Shown here: positions 12,601 to 24,591 of the stretch, in pieces
Position numbering within the stretch: the first letter of the stretch is position 1
How the letters are laid out: every line of letters begins with the position of its first letter
From: Ehretia macrophylla
Taxonomy: Eukaryota; Streptophyta; Magnoliopsida; Boraginales; Ehretiaceae
Reading direction: 5' to 3'
Assembly: GCA_037974665.1 (NCBI GenBank)
Contig: CM075778.1
Location: forward strand, 5,755,001 to 5,819,000
DNA length: 64,000 nt
The notes under the pieces: model-generated
Told to the model about the DNA's origin: nothing
Seen by the model: only the letters and a program-made list of their open reading frames with translations
Databases searched by the model: none
Made by a program: the position numbers and the translations under genes

Positions 12601-13271
12601 TGATATTAGTTTAATTTTGGCCTCGGAATTTTAAAATTAGACCATGATAGAAACCAAAATCATTGTTTATGTAAAAAATTCTGGATCTTGTTTTGGTACA
12701 AATTAGGGTGACATAGTCCTTACATATTTTATAATGCTTTTCTTGGAATTACCTCACAAGTTTTCGTTGAATCCAACCAAATGGTCCACGTACATATATA
12801 GCCCCCAAAGGAAAGAAAAAGAAAAGAAAAGAAAATGTTTGGGTGGGTCAACGCAAGATGGCAAAACATCGGGTAAATCCTGTAATCCTATTGTCATTTT
12901 TTTATTACGAAATAAACTACTCCCATAACATTAATCATGGACAGAGATGCCCATAACATTAATTATGGACAGAGATGCACCCTTTTGTTTGTTTGATGGA
13001 CTGATCCGTCTCACAAAAATAAAACTTAGGATTAATCAATATAAACAGACTGAATATTTTTCAGTCATAGACATTCAAAGTTGTAATGAAAACGACACAT
13101 ACAGTTGACAAAAAAAAAAAAAAAAAACAAGAAATGGAACAATGCATTATACATAGTTGGTCAAAATAGGTTGGCTTCCTATTGAGTAATTAATGAAGCT
13201 TCTCTGAAACCAACACCTTTCTAGTCAAGCTTCTAAGACAATTGGTTCCGCCAAGTTTGAAAAGTGTATGC

Positions 13272-13281
13272 TATATATACA
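13272..13281 (+). promoter_or_regulatory. TATA box of PDR gene 1
   Basis: CTATATATAC lies 241 bases before the ATG, upstream of a leader whose sequence (GCAATA...ACAACTTGCC) is conserved at gene 2. Transcription start is expected near 13305. Confidence 0.6.
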
Positions 13282-13370
13282 TTACACTTTTTAGACTATG
13301 CACTCGCAATACAAGACTTACAACTTGCCTTTTTCTCATTTATTTGATTTATTTTCAACACATCTTGAAT

Positions 13371-13397
13371 ATGTACAACTTTAAAAAGGTTTCGTAG
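13371..13397 (+). other. Eight-codon upstream ORF in the leader of PDR gene 1
   Basis: ATG TAC AAC begins a short frame that ends at TAG, about 115 bases before the main ATG. Gene 2 has a frame of the same length and the same first three codons at the aligned position (38435-38461). The remaining codons differ, so only the presence and length look kept. Confidence 0.45.
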
Positions 13398-13512
13398 TAT
13401 TAAAAACTTAGGATCAACTGATCAACACAATCTTGGTTCTTGTTGGCAAATTTCGGGTTTTTGCTTTTCGGTGTATACTGTATAGTGTTTAATCTGTGTT
13501 TTCGTTGTTAAA

Positions 13513-16500
13513 ATGGATGGTGTTGATTTATATAGAGCAAGCAATAGTTTGAGAGCTAGTTTAAGAGCAAATAGCTCTGGGCAATGGAGGAACACGGGCG
13601 TGGAAGCCTTTTCGCGCTCATCGAGAGATGAAGATGATGAAGAGGCTCTGAAATGGGCTGCTCTTGAAAAACTTCCTACTTTCGACCGTCTGAGGAAAGG
13701 TCTGTTGTTGGGGTCACAAGGTGTTGGCCAAGAAGTTGATGTAGACAATCTTGATTATCAAGAAAAGAGAAAGTTGTTGGAGAGGCTAGTTAAGGTCGCG
13801 GAAGAAGATAACGAGAAATTCTTGTTGAAACTCAGGGACAGACTCGATAGGTAAAATTTGGTTGTACAGATTTGTGTTTTTAGTCTACATGTTCTATGTA
13901 ATGAATTGTTCTTCGTCAATTATTATTGATGGTATTTATGTGATGCCTGTAAATCTTCAGAGTTGGTATAGATTTGCCCACTATTGAAGTAAGATATGAG
14001 CATCTGAACATTGAAGCAGAAGCTCATGTGGGAAGCAGAGCTTTGCCTAGTTTCACTAACTTCACTAGGGATATTGTAGAGGTAAAAATCGAACTAACCA
14101 TCTTGTCTTCAGTTGCATTTTAATTTTCCATACACCAAGAAAACGATCAGCATACTTAGCTGGAAAGATGTATCTCGATCTAACTCGCCTTTCTTACTCA
14201 AAAGGGGTTCTTGAGCTTGTTCCACTTACTACCGAACAGAAAGAAGCAGATTACCATACTTCATGATGTCAGTGGAATCATCAAACCTTGCAGGTTGGAG
14301 AAATGATTTAAATTGTTTATAGTTAGTTATATTGACGATTTAGTTGTTCCCTTTCACAATCAAAACCTCTGGAGGAAACAGACGGTATTTGCGTGTAAGT
14401 TTATTTAGATTTCTAAACGATCTGATCCCAAAGCTCATGTTACTTTGCAGAATGACATTGCTTCTAGGTCCTCCAGCTTCTGGTAAAACAACACTCTTGC
14501 TGGCACTGGCTGGAAGACTTGATCGCGATTTAAAGGTAAAGGCACTCTCACTTGCAGTATTTCATGGATTCCTTAATTTAAGCCGAGAGATTTAGTACCA
14601 GTAAGTTCTGTCTCTAATTAAATTGAATGATTATTTCCATTAATCAACACCAGACTTCTGGAACGGTGACTTATAACGGACATGATATGGAAGAGTTTGT
14701 CCCTCAGAGAACTGCTGCCTACATTAGTCAACATGATGTGCATATAGGAGAAATGACTGTAAGAGAAACCTTGGAATTCTCTGGTAGATGCCAGGGTGTC
14801 GGTACCCGTTATGGTTAGTCTGAAGCCAATTGAATTTCAAATTTGAATTTTCATGCTTTTTTAGATATTGTTTACTGATTCATATGGATCAAATCAATTG
14901 ACAATATTTCCCAAACTAATTACAGAGATGTTGGCGGAGTTGTCAAGAAGAGAGAAAGCAGCAAATATTAAGCCTGATCCTGATATTGATGTTTACATGA
15001 AGGTGAGGAAGAACTAAAGAACTTTCCGTATGATATTGATGTTTGTCACTTTTTCTAAATTGATTGGTATTAAAGTAGTTGTTCAGCTAGAGTGAAACAA
15101 TTTTTGTAATGGATTTTTTGTTTGGATATGTAGAGATTTCGTCAATTAAAACAGTGTTTTCCAGGCAAAGAGAGTGAAGCTAAGCAACAATTGCGACCCC
15201 CCCCCCCCCCCCCCCCCCCCCCTCTTCCCTCCCAAACACACACACAGAACAACAAACACACACTGAGGCAAACTGTGACTGTCAAAGATGAAAAGGAAGA
15301 AAAGGGAAACTGCACAGAAAATCAATTATCTCGGATTATCATCCATCTTCATAGAATTTAAAAGAGAAAAATACTTCCCTTAAGCTAATTTTAAGTGGTA
15401 GCAGACTTGAGCAACCAAGTTAATTCCATTTAACAATGATTTCAAAAGCTTGGTAATTGACTACTATGTTGTTGATGTTGTATTTGACAAAAAAAAACTA
15501 CTATGTTGTATTGTAAACATCTGTGGAACTAGAGTTTTAGGAAGCCAATTTTTTATGAAAATATTTTTGACTAGTATATGGAACTTTGTCTGTTTGTGAT
15601 GATCCATTTTTTCCCCCCTATTAATGTAGGCTTCAGCATCAGAAGGCCAAGAAGCAAGTATAGTCACGGATTATACTCTTAAGGTATCATAATCGCAAAG
15701 TTTTACTTTATAACCTAACATTGCATAGGATCTAGAAAAAGAATTTAATTTCTTATCAACCTATTTGCAGCTATTAGGACTGGACATATGTGCAGACACA
15801 ATGGTAGGAGATGAAATGCTGAGGGGAATCTCTGGAGGACAGAGGAAACGAGTCACAACCGGTAAACAAACTACATCTTTGACGCGAAAGTAGGACTCGT
15901 TGAGTGGTATCAAACTAAATGTTCAATCCTTTTTCCAAAACCACAGGAGAAATGCTAGTTGGACCAGCAAGGGCACTTTTCATGGACGAGATATCCACTG
16001 GATTGGACAGTTCTACAACTTTCTCAATTGTGAATTCACTTAGGCAATATGTCCATATTCTCAAGGGAACTGCAGTCATTTCTCTCCTGCAGCCGGCTCC
16101 TGAGACATATGATTTATTTGACGATATCATTCTCATTTCTGATGGCCAAATTGTTTATCATGGTCCTAGAGAAAATGTCCTTGAATTTTTTGAATCCATG
16201 GGATTCAAATGCCCAGAGAGGAAAGGAGTGGCTGACTTTTTGCAAGAAGTGAGTCTTCTGAAAATAAAACAGAATAATAAAGTTGAAGTGTCTTTTCAAT
16301 TCTAATGTAAAATAAATCCGGTACAGGTGACATCGAAGAAGGACCAGAAGCAGTATTGGGTGCGTAGGGATGAGCCTTACACTTTTGTTACAGTAAGTGA
16401 ATTTGCTGAGGCATTTCAGTCATTCCACGTTGGTCGGAGACTGGGGGATGAACTTGGAACACCATTTGATAAAAGCAAAAGTCATCCGGCTGCCTTGACA

Positions 16501-19500
16501 ACAGAAAAGTATGGTATGAACAAAAAAGAGCTCTTGAAGGCTACAACTGCAAGAGAACTCTTGCTAATGAAGAGAAATGCATTTGTTTATTACTTCAAGC
16601 TCTTCCAGGTGAGTAATTTCACTTTTATAACCTGCAAACTCTCTTAGTTATAATTGGTATGCAGTTATGAATGAGTATTTCTTAATCTATTTTCAGATTA
16701 CCCTCGTGGCATTAATTACAATGACAGTGTACTTTCGAACTGAAATGTCTCGAGATAATGTGACTGATGGAGGGATATATACTGGCGCTCTATTTTTCTG
16801 TGTTATGTCGGTGATGTTCAATGGACTGTCAGAGATGGCCATGACAATTTACAAGCTTCCAGTCTTCTACAAGCAAAGGGACCTTCTCTTTTATCCTGCA
16901 TGGTCATATGCCCTTCCCTCTTGGATCCTAAAGATCCCTGTTTCGTTTCTTGAAGTGGCTGTTTGGGTGGTTCTCACATACTATGTGATTGGATTTGACC
17001 CTAATGTTTTAAGGTAAAAGTTAAAAGACATTGTTAATCAAGAATGTCTGGTCAATTTCTACAAGGGATGATAGTTAATCAAGAATGTCTGATGCAGATT
17101 CCTCAAGCATTACGTGATACTCCTACTTCTGCACCAGATGGCATCAGCATTGTTCCGTTTTATTGGGGCAATGGGTAGGAACATGATTGTCGCTAATACA
17201 TTTGGATCATTCGCGTTGCTTGTACTTTTTGCATTGGGTGGCTTTGTCTTGTCACGAGGTATGAAATCTTATTCAAATAATTGGATTAAGAATGGTTTCT
17301 CATACTAAAAGTGGCTGATTATCTCTATCTTCCTTCTTTTGTTTGATGCCATAGTGGATGTAAAGAAATGGTGGATATGGGGTTACTGGTCCTCACCCAT
17401 GATGTATGCGACTAATGCTATACTTGTGAATGAATTTACAGCGCACCAATGGAAGCATGTAAGTAATATATATTCCTGTTAATCATTTTTGCTGTCTTCC
17501 GTCTCAAATGTCAAACAAACTTACCTGACTCTGTTCTTTCTTACTTATCTGTTATTTCAAAGGCTGATCCAGAATCAAACCGAACACTGGGCGTTAGTGT
17601 TATGGAATCCCGAGGTTTCTATCCTCAAACTTACTGGTACTGGATAGGAGCAGGGGCATTACTCGGGTTCATTCTCATTTTAAACTTCCTCTTCAGCGTG
17701 TCTCTTACTTATCTTAACCGTGAGTATTGCCATTTCCTCTCCTCTGCTCTGAACATTTTTTTAAGTTCATATGATAATGTGAAGTTATACTCTGCAGCAT
17801 TTAAAAAGGCCCAAGCTATCATAGCAGAGGATGACGACAATAAAAACCCTAGAGAGTTAACAGAAAGAAATGCATCTGTAGCATCTCAAGGTGATCAAAG
17901 TAGAAGGAGAAGCATCTCATCTGGATCTTCATCCACAAGGACAGATGCAATTGTTGAGGCCAATGAGAACAAGAAAAAGGGGATGATTCTTCCATTTGAA
18001 CCGCATTCCCTCACGTTCGATGAAGTCAAATACTCTGTTGACATGCCCCAGGTGACTATTATTTAAATAAGTGATATTTATTTAGGATTAGCCGACTCCA
18101 CCTACTGGGACAAGGCTTAGTTAGGTTTGGTTTGGTTTGATATTTATCTAGGGTGCTTATACCTATCACAATGAGCTATGTCTGACAGTAAGTTAGTGCA
18201 ACGACACCAGAATGATTGTTTGCTTCAATGACTTGTAGGAAATGAAAGATCAGGGTGCTGGCGACGATAGATTGGTCCTTCTGAAGGGTGTAAGTGGAGC
18301 ATTCAGGCCAGGCGTTCTCACTGCTTTGATGGGTGTAAGCGGGGCTGGCAAAACAACTCTTATGGATGTATTGGCTGGTAGAAAAACAGGTGGATATATA
18401 GATGGAGACATCAAAATTTCTGGGTATCCAAAGAATCAAGAAACTTTCGCTCGGATTTCTGGATACTGTGAGCAGAATGACATCCATTCTCCCCATGTTA
18501 CCGTTTATGAGTCCCTTGTCTATTCAGCTTGGTTGCGATTGCCTCCAGAAGTTGACGCTAATACTAGAAAGGTTTGTCCATCTAAACTTATGTTTTATTA
18601 CCCACTAGAAGAGCTTGATTGTTCATTCCAACCTAGTCTATTTAATCTCTGCCTCCAGTGTTTATTTCAAAACTCAAAGATTAATAAATACCTAGACATA
18701 ATTATTGGAAAACCATTTAAAGAAGTGTTGTCTGTCTTTCTTCCATGTTGTGAAATGATGAGATTTAGGTGGTGAGCTTTTTGCTAATACATGTACTTTG
18801 CTTGCATATTGGCAGATGTTTGTTGAGGAGGTCATGGAACTTGTGGAACTTACCCCATTAAGAGGAGCTTTAGTTGGGTTGCCAGGGGTTAATGGTCTAT
18901 CAACTGAACAACGCAAGAGATTGACTATTGCAGTCGAGCTTGTGGCTAACCCCTCCATAATTTTTATGGATGAGCCAACATCAGGGCTAGACGCTAGAGC
19001 AGCGGCTATTGTGATGAGGGCGGTAAGGAACACGGTAGACACAGGAAGAACAGTTGTATGCACCATCCATCAGCCTAGCATTGACATATTCGAAGCTTTT
19101 GATGAGGTAAATACTTTTGAGACAGAATCTCCATGGGAGTTGTCTTTTTCATGTCATTTTAGATATTAAAAATAAATATGGCATTTCAGCTCTTTCTGAT
19201 GAAACGAGGGGGTCAAGAGATATATGTGGGGCCATTGGGTCGTCAGTCTAGCCAACTGATCAAGTACTTTGAGGTATGCTGCAAACAACAAAGAGAACAA
19301 CACGATGTTCAAATTGTCCAAAGTCATATGTCATCAAATAATTTTATGTTTTAAATCATTGTTTCTTTTAAATTAAGGCAATTCAAGGAGTTAGCAAAAT
19401 TAAAGACGGCTATAATCCTGCAACTTGGATGTTGGAAGTTACTTCTTCCGCTCAAGAAATGATCTCAGGAGTTGATTTTACGGAAGTGTATAGAAACTCA

Positions 19501-20852
19501 GAACTTTACAGGTTAGTCTCTTAATTTAGCCGTTGTTGCTTAATGATAATAGCATGTCATTGTCAAAGGCATGTTATATTACTTTCCCTCCAACATCTAA
19601 CATATCTACTTATCTATGGGAAAATTTTCAGGAGGAACAAAGCCCTAATTAATGAATTAAGTACACCTCGCCCTGGCACGAAGGACCTCTACTTTGCTAC
19701 CAAGTATTCACAGCCTTTTTTGAGCCAGTGCATGGCTTGTCTGTGGAAACAACATTGGTCATACTGGCGCAACACATCTTACACCGCAGTGAGATTTTGG
19801 TTCACAACTTTTATTGCATTGATGTTTGGGACAATGTTCTGGGACCTTGGTAAAAAAATGTAAGTGGTAAAGTGAAAAAAAAAATTGAAGAAATATCTAA
19901 ACTAGTGTCACCCTTTTCATTATCTCAATATTAACTTCTTGTGGGATGTAATAAATCGCAGGGATACTCGGCAAGATTTGTTCAATGCTATGGGTAGTAT
20001 GTATGCTGCTGTTGTTTTCCTAGGAATCCAAAATGCCTCATCAGTACAACCTGTGGTGGCCGTTGAGCGGACAGTTTTCTATAGAGAAAGAGCTGCAGGG
20101 ATGTACTCAGCCATGCCATATGCCTTCGCACAGGTAGTTAACTTCATTTCAACTTTGTGTCTTCCACCCAGCTTCTAATTTCTCATGACACATTTATAAA
20201 TTTCATGGATTTTAAGCAAAAAATTGTATATTTGCAGATCGGTATAGAGCTTCCCTATATTCTTGCACAAGCTGGTGCATATGGTGTCATTGTTTACGCA
20301 ATGATCCAATTTGATTGGACTGTCGAAAAATTCCTTTGGTATCTATTTTTCATGTACTTCACCTTGTTATACTTTACCCTCTATGGCATGATGACCGTGG
20401 CTGTTACTCCAAACCACAACATTGCTGCCGTCGTGGCATCTGCATTTTATGGAATCTGGAATCTCTTCTCAGGCTTTATTATTCCACGACCTGTATGTTC
20501 TGGTTTTATTATTTTGTCTTTAAACCGACGTATGAAATGTTGTACTTAAAAACACGACTTCTAATTACTGTTTCATTCTTTTGGTTGATAACAGAGGATT
20601 CCTATATGGTGGAGATGGTATTTCTGGGCATGTCCTGTTGCTTGGACCCTGTATGGTTTGCTTGCATCGCAGTTCGCAGATGTAACAACACAGCTTAGCA
20701 CAGGCCAGACTGTTAAAGAGTTCATAGATGATTATTTTGGAGTGAAACACGATTTTATTGGAGTGTGTGCAGGTGTGATTCTTGCATTTGTAGTTGTTTT
20801 CTCTTTCATATTTGCCTATTCCATTAAGGCTTTCAATTTCCAGAGGCGATAA
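13513..20852 (+). CDS. Full-size ABCG/PDR-type ABC transporter, tandem copy 1 (1448 aa, 23 exons)
   Basis: ATP-driven plasma-membrane transporter of the plant PDR subfamily; relatives move terpenoids, abscisic acid and other metabolites. Closest in style to the ABCG40/PDR1 group, substrate unknown. Exons: 13513-13850, 13961-14081, 14205-14293, 14451-14535, 14654-14813, 14926-15002, 15630-15683, 15771-15861, 15947-16248, 16327-16608, 16697-17013, 17098-17258, 17355-17458, 17563-17719, 17798-18051, 18239-18571, 18816-19106, 19190-19273, 19378-19511, 19632-19859, 19962-20133, 20238-20492, 20595-20852. All introns are GT-AG, the frame stays open, and the total is 4347 nt. NBD1: Walker [10 protein letters not shown] (189-197), signature ISGGQRKRV (328-336), Walker B ALFMDE. 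TMD1 about 510-800. NBD2: Walker [10 protein letters not shown] (896-904), signature LSTEQRKRL, Walker B IIFMDEP, switch His 1060. TMD2 about 1190-1448. The ATG is chosen because [14 protein letters not shown] matches the family N-terminus. Intron 3 (14294-14450) is missing from copy 2. Confidence 0.95.
15197..15222. repeat. 26-base C homopolymer in intron 6 of PDR gene 1
   Basis: An uninterrupted run of C lies within a 528-base segment that the second gene lacks. Its length may be unreliable because such runs are error-prone in sequencing. Confidence 0.8.
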
Positions 20853-21050
20853 GAGATGGTTCATAACTGAGAATGTGTTATCAGCATCTCTTCTTCATCA
20901 TCTAAAGGAGGTGTGCAGTCTATATGTATATTGTATGGTACACTAGAGGATTTAGTTTTCTTTGAAGTATTTAATATCAATTGTGTACGAGTTGTTCCAT
21001 TTTTGTAATCCTACTTTTCTTGTATTAAAGTTTTAAAATTCAGCATAAAG
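20853..21050 (+). terminator. 3' UTR and poly(A) region of PDR gene 1
   Basis: Sequence after the stop aligns with 45355-45530 after gene 2. Shared blocks are TATGTATATTGTATGGTACA and AAAATTCAGCATAAAG. TATTAAAG near 21022 is a near-canonical poly(A) signal. Confidence 0.55.
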
Positions 21051-21059
21051 ATTACATCT

Positions 21060-21890
21060 TAATTATTGATCCACAATGTGTTTGTTGCAAAAGTTCCCTC
21101 ATTACTCTCTTCTTCTGATTGTGTTGTTTGGATTTGGATCTCGCAAAATCCAAGTCCATGTTGTTTGATCTAATCTCTACATGATGCGTTGACTAGAATC
21201 AGAGTTGAATTCTTACTCAAAAGTGTTGTTTTATCTTTTTATATGTGTCATCTTTCACGTGTATATAATTTTTCACGTGATCTAACACATTTCAAATCAG
21301 GTTATATGTGTTTTTTGCATGTATTATCTTTCACTCTTGATAAATTTTTCACGTGTGATCATCTCAAATCAGATTACGAATAACCCCTCTCGCTGCACAC
21401 CGACAATTCCAAACTAAAATCTTCACCGGGAACGTTCTAATTCGTGAGTTCATTCCCAAGACATTTTCTTGTAGAATGTAATTCATGGCATTAACTATTC
21501 AAAATTCTGATCAAGATGACACTCCATGTCTTGCATGTGGACCGTTCTCAACTTCTTGCTCTATGACAGTCCAATTATTTTCTATTTCCACAATATTAGT
21601 TTGCTTTTACACCTCGTTACTTTTCTAAATTATATTATAATCTTAACAAATATAATTAACTTTTAAAACTAAACATCATAAAAAATCAACATGATTATGT
21701 TCTGTCCACACTAAGTAATAAGAATTGGGTTGTTCAGACAGTTAGAATAGGTCGATTACCTTTTAATTAGTCGTCCAATATCCCGCTTGAACTTTCTACT
21801 CTTGTAATTTTGGATGCTAATCCTATTGGTGTTGGCTAATATACTTTTTGTTTTAGTAACAATATAGCTTGACCCTTTCGAAAAAAAAAA
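21060..21890. other. Intergenic downstream of PDR gene 1
   Basis: The first part (to about 21160) is still alignable with the downstream flank of gene 2 (45540-45640). Beyond that no gene or defined repeat is seen. Four copies of a TTTCACGTG-like motif lie at 21250-21355. Confidence 0.45.
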
Positions 21891-22138
21891 AAACACACAC
21901 ACTAAGCAATAAGGTCTCTTAGTGAAAATATTTTATTGCATCATGACTTCAAGAGTGAAATTCTTTAATACCCAAACACATGATAGGCCATCAGGTTATT
22001 CTATATTCATATTACATGTGCTGTACATCATTTATCTATTTAATGACAGCTAAAAGTCACATGCTATATCTCTTGATCAACGATATCTCACGGCTTCACA
22101 GGTTATGGCACAAGCTAAAGTTATCTCGTATATCAATG

Positions 22139-22157
22139 ATATATATATATATATATA
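22139..22157. repeat. (AT)n microsatellite
   Basis: Uninterrupted AT dinucleotides within unit 1, at a position where unit 2 reads ATGATATAAATTTGATC. Confidence 0.85.
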
Positions 22158-22242
22158 AGAAAATCTTATGCATAAACAATAAGAAAACTACATAAACAAC
22201 ACAAAAATTGCAGCAACATACTTACAGCTATAAGTTATCAGA

Positions 22243-22335
22243 AAGCTTACCCAACTATAATTGCACTTTAAGTCTAAAAACACGTCCTCCAAAGCTCCCA
22301 GGCCTTTTCCCACTTCACCTTCCTGTATAAGTCTA
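22243..22335 (-). other. Exon-like conserved block, minus strand, copy 1
   Basis: The minus strand reads an acceptor-like TTATACAG, a body with GGGAGCTTTGGAGGACGTGT, then AGTTGG followed by the donor-like GTAAGC. The block is better conserved with 26690-26795 than the sequence around it. The reading frame differs between copies through indels, so protein coding is doubtful. Confidence 0.3.
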
Positions 22336-22371
22336 GATAAAAGTTATAAGAATTCTAATAGTTATTTTATG

Positions 22372-22787
22372 GGACAAATTTCACTATTGTTTCACAAATG
22401 GCAGCAATGGTCTTTAATATTTAAAAGAAAATGATGTTGTGGGTCTTTCCTGTCACTATTAGTCCCCATTGTTTGCATAAATTTTCACTTTAGTTCCTAT
22501 TGTTTTAAAAGTAGCAGCAATGGTCCCCAATATTTGAAAAAAGAGACGCGGTGGAACCTATGAAGTCACTTTTCAAATAAATAAGTTTTTTACCATTTTA
22601 CCCTTAAAAAAAAGAGTCGTGTGATAGATAAATTACATTTTTTCGTCCATTTTTAACATTGTATTAACGGAAATGACACACTGCTCAATTTTTTCAAATA
22701 TTGATGACTATTGCTGTCACTTTTGAAATAATAAGGACTAAAGTGAAAATTCATGCAGACAATAGAGACTAACAGTGACATTTGCCC
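22372..22787. mobile_element. Mutator-like hairpin MITE, 9-base TSD
   Basis: A perfect 9-base duplication TATTTTATG (22363-22371, 22788-22796) flanks the element. The ends GGACAAATTTCAC and, inverted, GGGCAAATGTCAC match, and the arms fold back over most of their length with subrepeats of the type GGTCCCCAATATTTG. There is no coding capacity. It belongs to the same family as 24592-25086. Confidence 0.85.
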
Positions 22788-22796
22788 TATTTTATG

Positions 22797-24114
22797 CAAT
22801 GATATAATATACTAATATTAGAATGCAAATAATTGTAACCCCTATGACCTCATCACACTAAATCCAAATAATGACACTTGTTATCTTACAATTACACAAT
22901 TTTTATTTTTTTTAAGAACAAATGTCATGGTTGTTACAACACTTCTTGCTGAATCATTAGTAGTGTAAATATTGGGGAATCATTGGGTTACTAAATTGAA
23001 TTTTTTTATAATTTTTAAATATTAAACACATCATTTTTTAAATAATAAAGACAATATTAAAAAATGTGTAAACATTGGGACAATTTATAAAATTAACCCA
23101 ATCGAACAACTTAGCAATGCTAATTTGGATGGAAACGGATATATTGATTTCATTCCCAAGGTCATTTAATTTCTTAATTTATTTCATTCATGTACAAAAT
23201 TATTCCAGAGTATCAATCGACATCTTATGAATTTTTGAATTTTTATTGTCATGTGAGGGATAAGAATTTGACTTTTTCAAGTTGTGGGAATATTTTATTA
23301 AAAAAAACAAAAATATTTACCCTAAATGAATAACCTTTCTCCAGATTTCCAGCACCCCCTTATACATATACTAGAAAAGATACATATACAAAACACACTA
23401 TTCAACATTAGATCTTCTCCTCCTCCCCCACATCTCTACCAATACTTTTTTCTTTTTGAGTTAGGGGTATTTCTAAAAAATTGCTCAAGTTTTGCATGAA
23501 TATTGAGTTTAAACCAAACATAACAATATAATATTCTTAGAAATTGGACAAAATATTCCTAGAAATATTTTTAACATATCAAATAATTTTAATCACATTC
23601 CTAATAATATGATCTTGAAATGAAAAATCATTCTATGAACCAAAGACCCCCTTCGTCTTCCTTGATTGTGTTGAAAATTTTAGACAAATCCCCAAATAAA
23701 CACTGATCGTGCACATAACTATGCGATACACAATGTTTAACGTGGTTCACCCAACTTTGAATACGTCTACTAAGTAATTACACTATTATTCAATATTTTT
23801 AACGTTTAGTATGGATAAAGTCTAAAAACCTTCCTTACCTGGCTTTACGTATGAAACAACCATGAAATCCTTCTTACATTAATATTCTCTCTCTCTCTCT
23901 CTCTCAGTATATAGGATAATCTTCATCCTCTATATAGAGTGACATCACGACTCTATCTTAATTGTGACTCAAATGAATTTCACCTATTCAATTCTTCGTA
24001 AATTAATCAGCTATACTAATTTTTACGTCTAGCTATTAATGTGTATAAATTATTATTCTAATCCAATACACTATAATTTAGATATCTCAAGCTAATCCAA
24101 AATACCCATCAAGT
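22797..24114. other. Body of unit 1, no gene seen
   Basis: The first 200 bases align with 26820-26995 in unit 2. The stretch 23660-24080, with a (CT)n tract at 23886-23905, has no counterpart in unit 2 and may be a further insertion (it contains TTTAACGTGGTTCACCC, as in some LTRs). Its ends could not be defined. Confidence 0.4.
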
Positions 24115-24420
24115 GTGCTACACCTGATTGATCTCTCTATCTATGATTTCAACTTCTTCTCTCCTTCCCCAATCCCTCTATTTATAGTTGGACAGCCATT
24201 CACCTTTAGGTGCATGCAACTAAGAGCGATGGGTCTTTTTTGGATATCTCAAGCTAATCCAAAATACCCATCGAGTGTGCCACATGAATTTGTCTTCTAG
24301 ATAGCCGCCCTTTTTTCTTTCTTTTTTATCTTCTTTGCGATGGGTCCCACAACAAATGGGGCTGGACCCACCTACAGATTGCACAGCAGCTATATATATG
24401 TATATAATATATACGTATAT
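24115..24420 (-). promoter_or_regulatory. Promoter-like module, minus strand, copy 1
   Basis: On the minus strand CTATAAATAGAGGG (ending near 24176) is a perfect plant TATA element, followed by a pyrimidine/purine-rich leader with AGATCAATCAGGTGTAGC. Upstream lies GTGGGTCCAGCCCCA and TGTGGGACCCATC. The same arrangement recurs at 27570-27860. No gene body was identified downstream, so function is inferred. A 44-base direct repeat (24079-24123, 24241-24285) surrounds the TATA region in this copy only. Confidence 0.4.
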
Positions 24421-24436
24421 ATATATATATATATAT
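24391..24436. repeat. AT/GT-type microsatellite
   Basis: Imperfect TA repeats with a few G and C interruptions, followed by a T-run. Absent from unit 2. Confidence 0.75.
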
Positions 24437-24591
24437 TTTTTTTTGTTTTTGTTTTTGTTTTGGTCATTAGCTAAATTTGGTGAAACAGCAAACTTTGCAA
24501 CCAACTTGGGCCATGTCATTACATTATTAGTCAGAATAGCTACGTTGCTCATATAATGCATGCAAACAGAAAAACTTTAATTTACATATAT

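Larger units (their letters stand above)
12600..13512 (+). promoter_or_regulatory. Promoter and 5' leader of PDR gene 1
   Basis: This flank aligns in patches with the flank of gene 2: 12600-12870 with 36540-36835, and 13150-13400 with 38105-38450. Shared blocks include TTTATAATGCTTTT, AATGGTCCA(C/T)GTACATA, and a block before the TATA box with CTTCTCTGAAACCA. A GGTCAA (W-box core on the minus strand) at 13159-13164 is also present before gene 2 at 38114-38119. WRKY control is an inference. Confidence 0.6.

Noticed and set aside
13422-13748. 108-codon open frame antisense to exon 1 of PDR gene 1 (and 38602-38865 in gene 2)
   Set aside because: Mirror of a strongly conserved coding exon; it exists in both genes only because the sense exon is conserved.
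14294-14450. Reading through the 14294-14450 segment as coding in gene 1
   Set aside because: It contains stops in the required frame and has a clean GT...AG pair; splicing restores the same protein sequence as gene 2.
18692-19066. Antisense frame over exon 17 of gene 1 (and 43142-43522 in gene 2)
   Set aside because: Shadow of the NBD2 coding sequence; it matches no protein family.
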